A DNA stretch of 13,337 bases from CAYWMP01 sp964459445 (lineage in GTDB: Bacteria > Desulfobacterota > DSM-4660 > Desulfatiglandales > HGW-15), in the NCBI GenBank assembly GCA_964459445.1, contig CAYWMP010000162.1:1-13337 (forward strand). The letters run 5' to 3'. Within the stretch, counting starts at the first letter, position 1; each line of letters begins with the position of its first letter. The translations under genes and the position numbers were made by a program. This document shows positions 12,416 through 13,337 of the stretch, one piece after another. Under the pieces are notes generated by a model. That model was not told the origin of the DNA. It worked only from the letters and a program-made list of their open reading frames with translations, and did no database searches.

Positions 12416-13337
12416 TGTTCACCCCTGCCACCGTATTTCATCTCTTTTTCCGCAGGAGTTTCTTTAGAAAGCGCACCTTCTTTATCTGTCAAGATCTCCC
12501 TCTCCAGGAAGTCTTCGCTTACGTAATCCAGGCCCAGTTTGTCCAACGTCTCTTTGGTCGGAATACCGTCATTATTCCACCCCTTAAATTTGTAATACTC
12601 ATCTAAAAGCTTTTCTTCAAGCTCGGGAAATCTTCTCTTCCAATGGTCTTTTGGAGGCTTCTCATCTTTTCTCCTCATGCCTCTTCGTATATTGACGGCT
12701 CTAAGTAAAGTTCGGTTCCTCTTGATTATTTCCCATAGTTCAGCTTTATCGATATCCATTCCGGTCGCTGATGAGATTAGAGTCGGGATATTATGTATAT
12801 GATACGGAGGCTTCATGACAAATGATGACAAACCGGCGCACATCCCTGTGCAGTCATCGATGTAGTGCATCCTCTCCTGCCAGTCAACAATCTCACAAGT
12901 CGCTTCAATGGTTGGGTAATGTGGATTTGAGTTTTCTCCCTGTGGTTCCCAGTCCAAAAAATATTGTTTAAACTTTTCATCAGGAACTTGGGTCCAATCT
13001 TTCACATGCACTTCTCTCTCCTCTCTGGTAGGAAGAGGTTCCTGAGGGAACTGACCTTCGATCTGGGTAATGGTTAACTTCTCGCCGGTACAATACATAA
13101 GGAAATAAACGGGATTCAGCATGCCCAGTTTGAGAGGCAACTGCTCATTTTTTTTAATGGTATTGGTTGCGTATGCTTCTGCACCTCTACCGATCTCCTT
13201 GGCCGCCCAATAGAGGCCCTTGGCCAAAACATCTCCGATCCCTTCCCGACGAGCGATTTTGTGAACAAGCCAAATAAATCTTTCCTCCTTATCGGACGGC
13301 ATTCCTGCCATGTCATCGTCAGTAAAAATGCCGTTTT
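12412..13337 (-). CDS. AOR-family tungsten oxidoreductase, BamB-like, C-terminal part
   Basis: The frame is open to the window edge, so the N-terminus and first domains are missing; about 308 residues are visible. The sequence matches domain 3 of the aldehyde:ferredoxin oxidoreductase superfamily: GIGDVLAKGLYWAAKEIG near the start and DDCTGMC (codons near 12838-12856), whose last Cys (codon 12838-12840) matches the fourth [4Fe-4S] ligand. A long C-terminal tail follows (VNIRRGMRRKDEKPPKDHW and onward). This tail, together with the following ferredoxin and HdrD-like remnant, resembles BamB of class II benzoyl-CoA reductase more than simple AORs. The substrate is not proven, because other BamB-like enzymes exist. 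The final residues (LTDKEGALSKETPAEKEMKYG) look like a poorly conserved extension. The stop overlaps the ferredoxin start. Confidence 0.85.
   Translation of the reverse strand, partial: NGIFTDDDMAGMPSDKEERFIWLVHKIARREGIGDVLAKGLYWAAKEIGRGAEAYATNTIKKNEQLPLKLGMLNPVYFLMYCTGEKLTITQIEGQFPQEPLPTREEREVHVKDWTQVPDEKFKQYFLDWEPQGENSNPHYPTIEATCEIVDWQERMHYIDDCTGMCAGLSSFVMKPPYHIHNIPTLISSATGMDIDKAELWEIIKRNRTLLRAVNIRRGMRRKDEKPPKDHWKRRFPELEEKLLDEYYKFKGWNNDGIPTKETLDKLGLDYVSEDFLEREILTDKEGALSKETPAEKEMKYGGRGEQ

Overview
The window looks like a piece of an anaerobic deltaproteobacterial (Desulfobacterota) chromosome. Supporting signs are a tungsten aldehyde:ferredoxin oxidoreductase (AOR)-superfamily gene coupled to a multi-[4Fe-4S] ferredoxin (a BamB/BamC-like pair), selenocysteine-type rhodaneses, a DUF2080 small protein, and several families of palindromic intergenic repeats of a style I associate with sulfate-reducing Desulfobacterota. 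No rRNA, tRNA or CRISPR array was seen. The taxonomic call is inference.

Layout. On the minus strand, 50-1156 is an unrecognised helical protein and 1287-1607 is a cytoplasmic rhodanese-like protein whose frame is crossed by one UGA. On the plus strand, 1800-3446 encodes a kinase-fold protein resembling SidJ-related pseudokinases. The minus-strand block 3702-7369 holds, in transcription order, an APC-type permease, a second, exported UGA-containing rhodanese, a DapF-like protein with both catalytic cysteines replaced by serine, and an isochorismatase-family hydrolase. Intergenic inverted repeats separate the last three. A small-molecule O-methyltransferase (+) and a transglutaminase-like protein (-) converge at 8614/8619. 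A 146-bp MITE-like element with perfect 19-bp terminal inverted repeats ends just before the ribosome-binding site of a secreted thioredoxin/FMN-binding fusion protein. A DUF2080 protein and a GNAT acetyltransferase form a two-gene unit closed by a strong terminator. The right end is a minus-strand operon: AOR-family enzyme (cut by the window edge), 4Fe-4S ferredoxin, then the broken first 31 codons of an HdrD/BamD-like iron-sulfur gene.

Main result. Both rhodaneses read through an in-frame UGA at the same place, the catalytic position of the rhodanese loop (Tyr-Cys-Ala-Sec). Homology continues after the UGA for 40 and 41 residues to normal stops. In each mRNA a perfect short hairpin with a GUG loop starts 15-16 nt after the UGA, as expected of a bacterial SECIS element. 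The two hairpins show one compensatory C-G to G-C pair exchange, achieved partly by swapping Ser codon families (TCT to AGT). Conventional gene calling would truncate both genes. They are best read as two selenoprotein rhodaneses, one cytoplasmic and one periplasmic.

Secondary points are the truncated BamD/HdrD-like remnant after the AOR/ferredoxin pair, the Ser/Ser DapF-like protein, the SidJ-like pseudokinase outside a known pathogen context, and the MITE.
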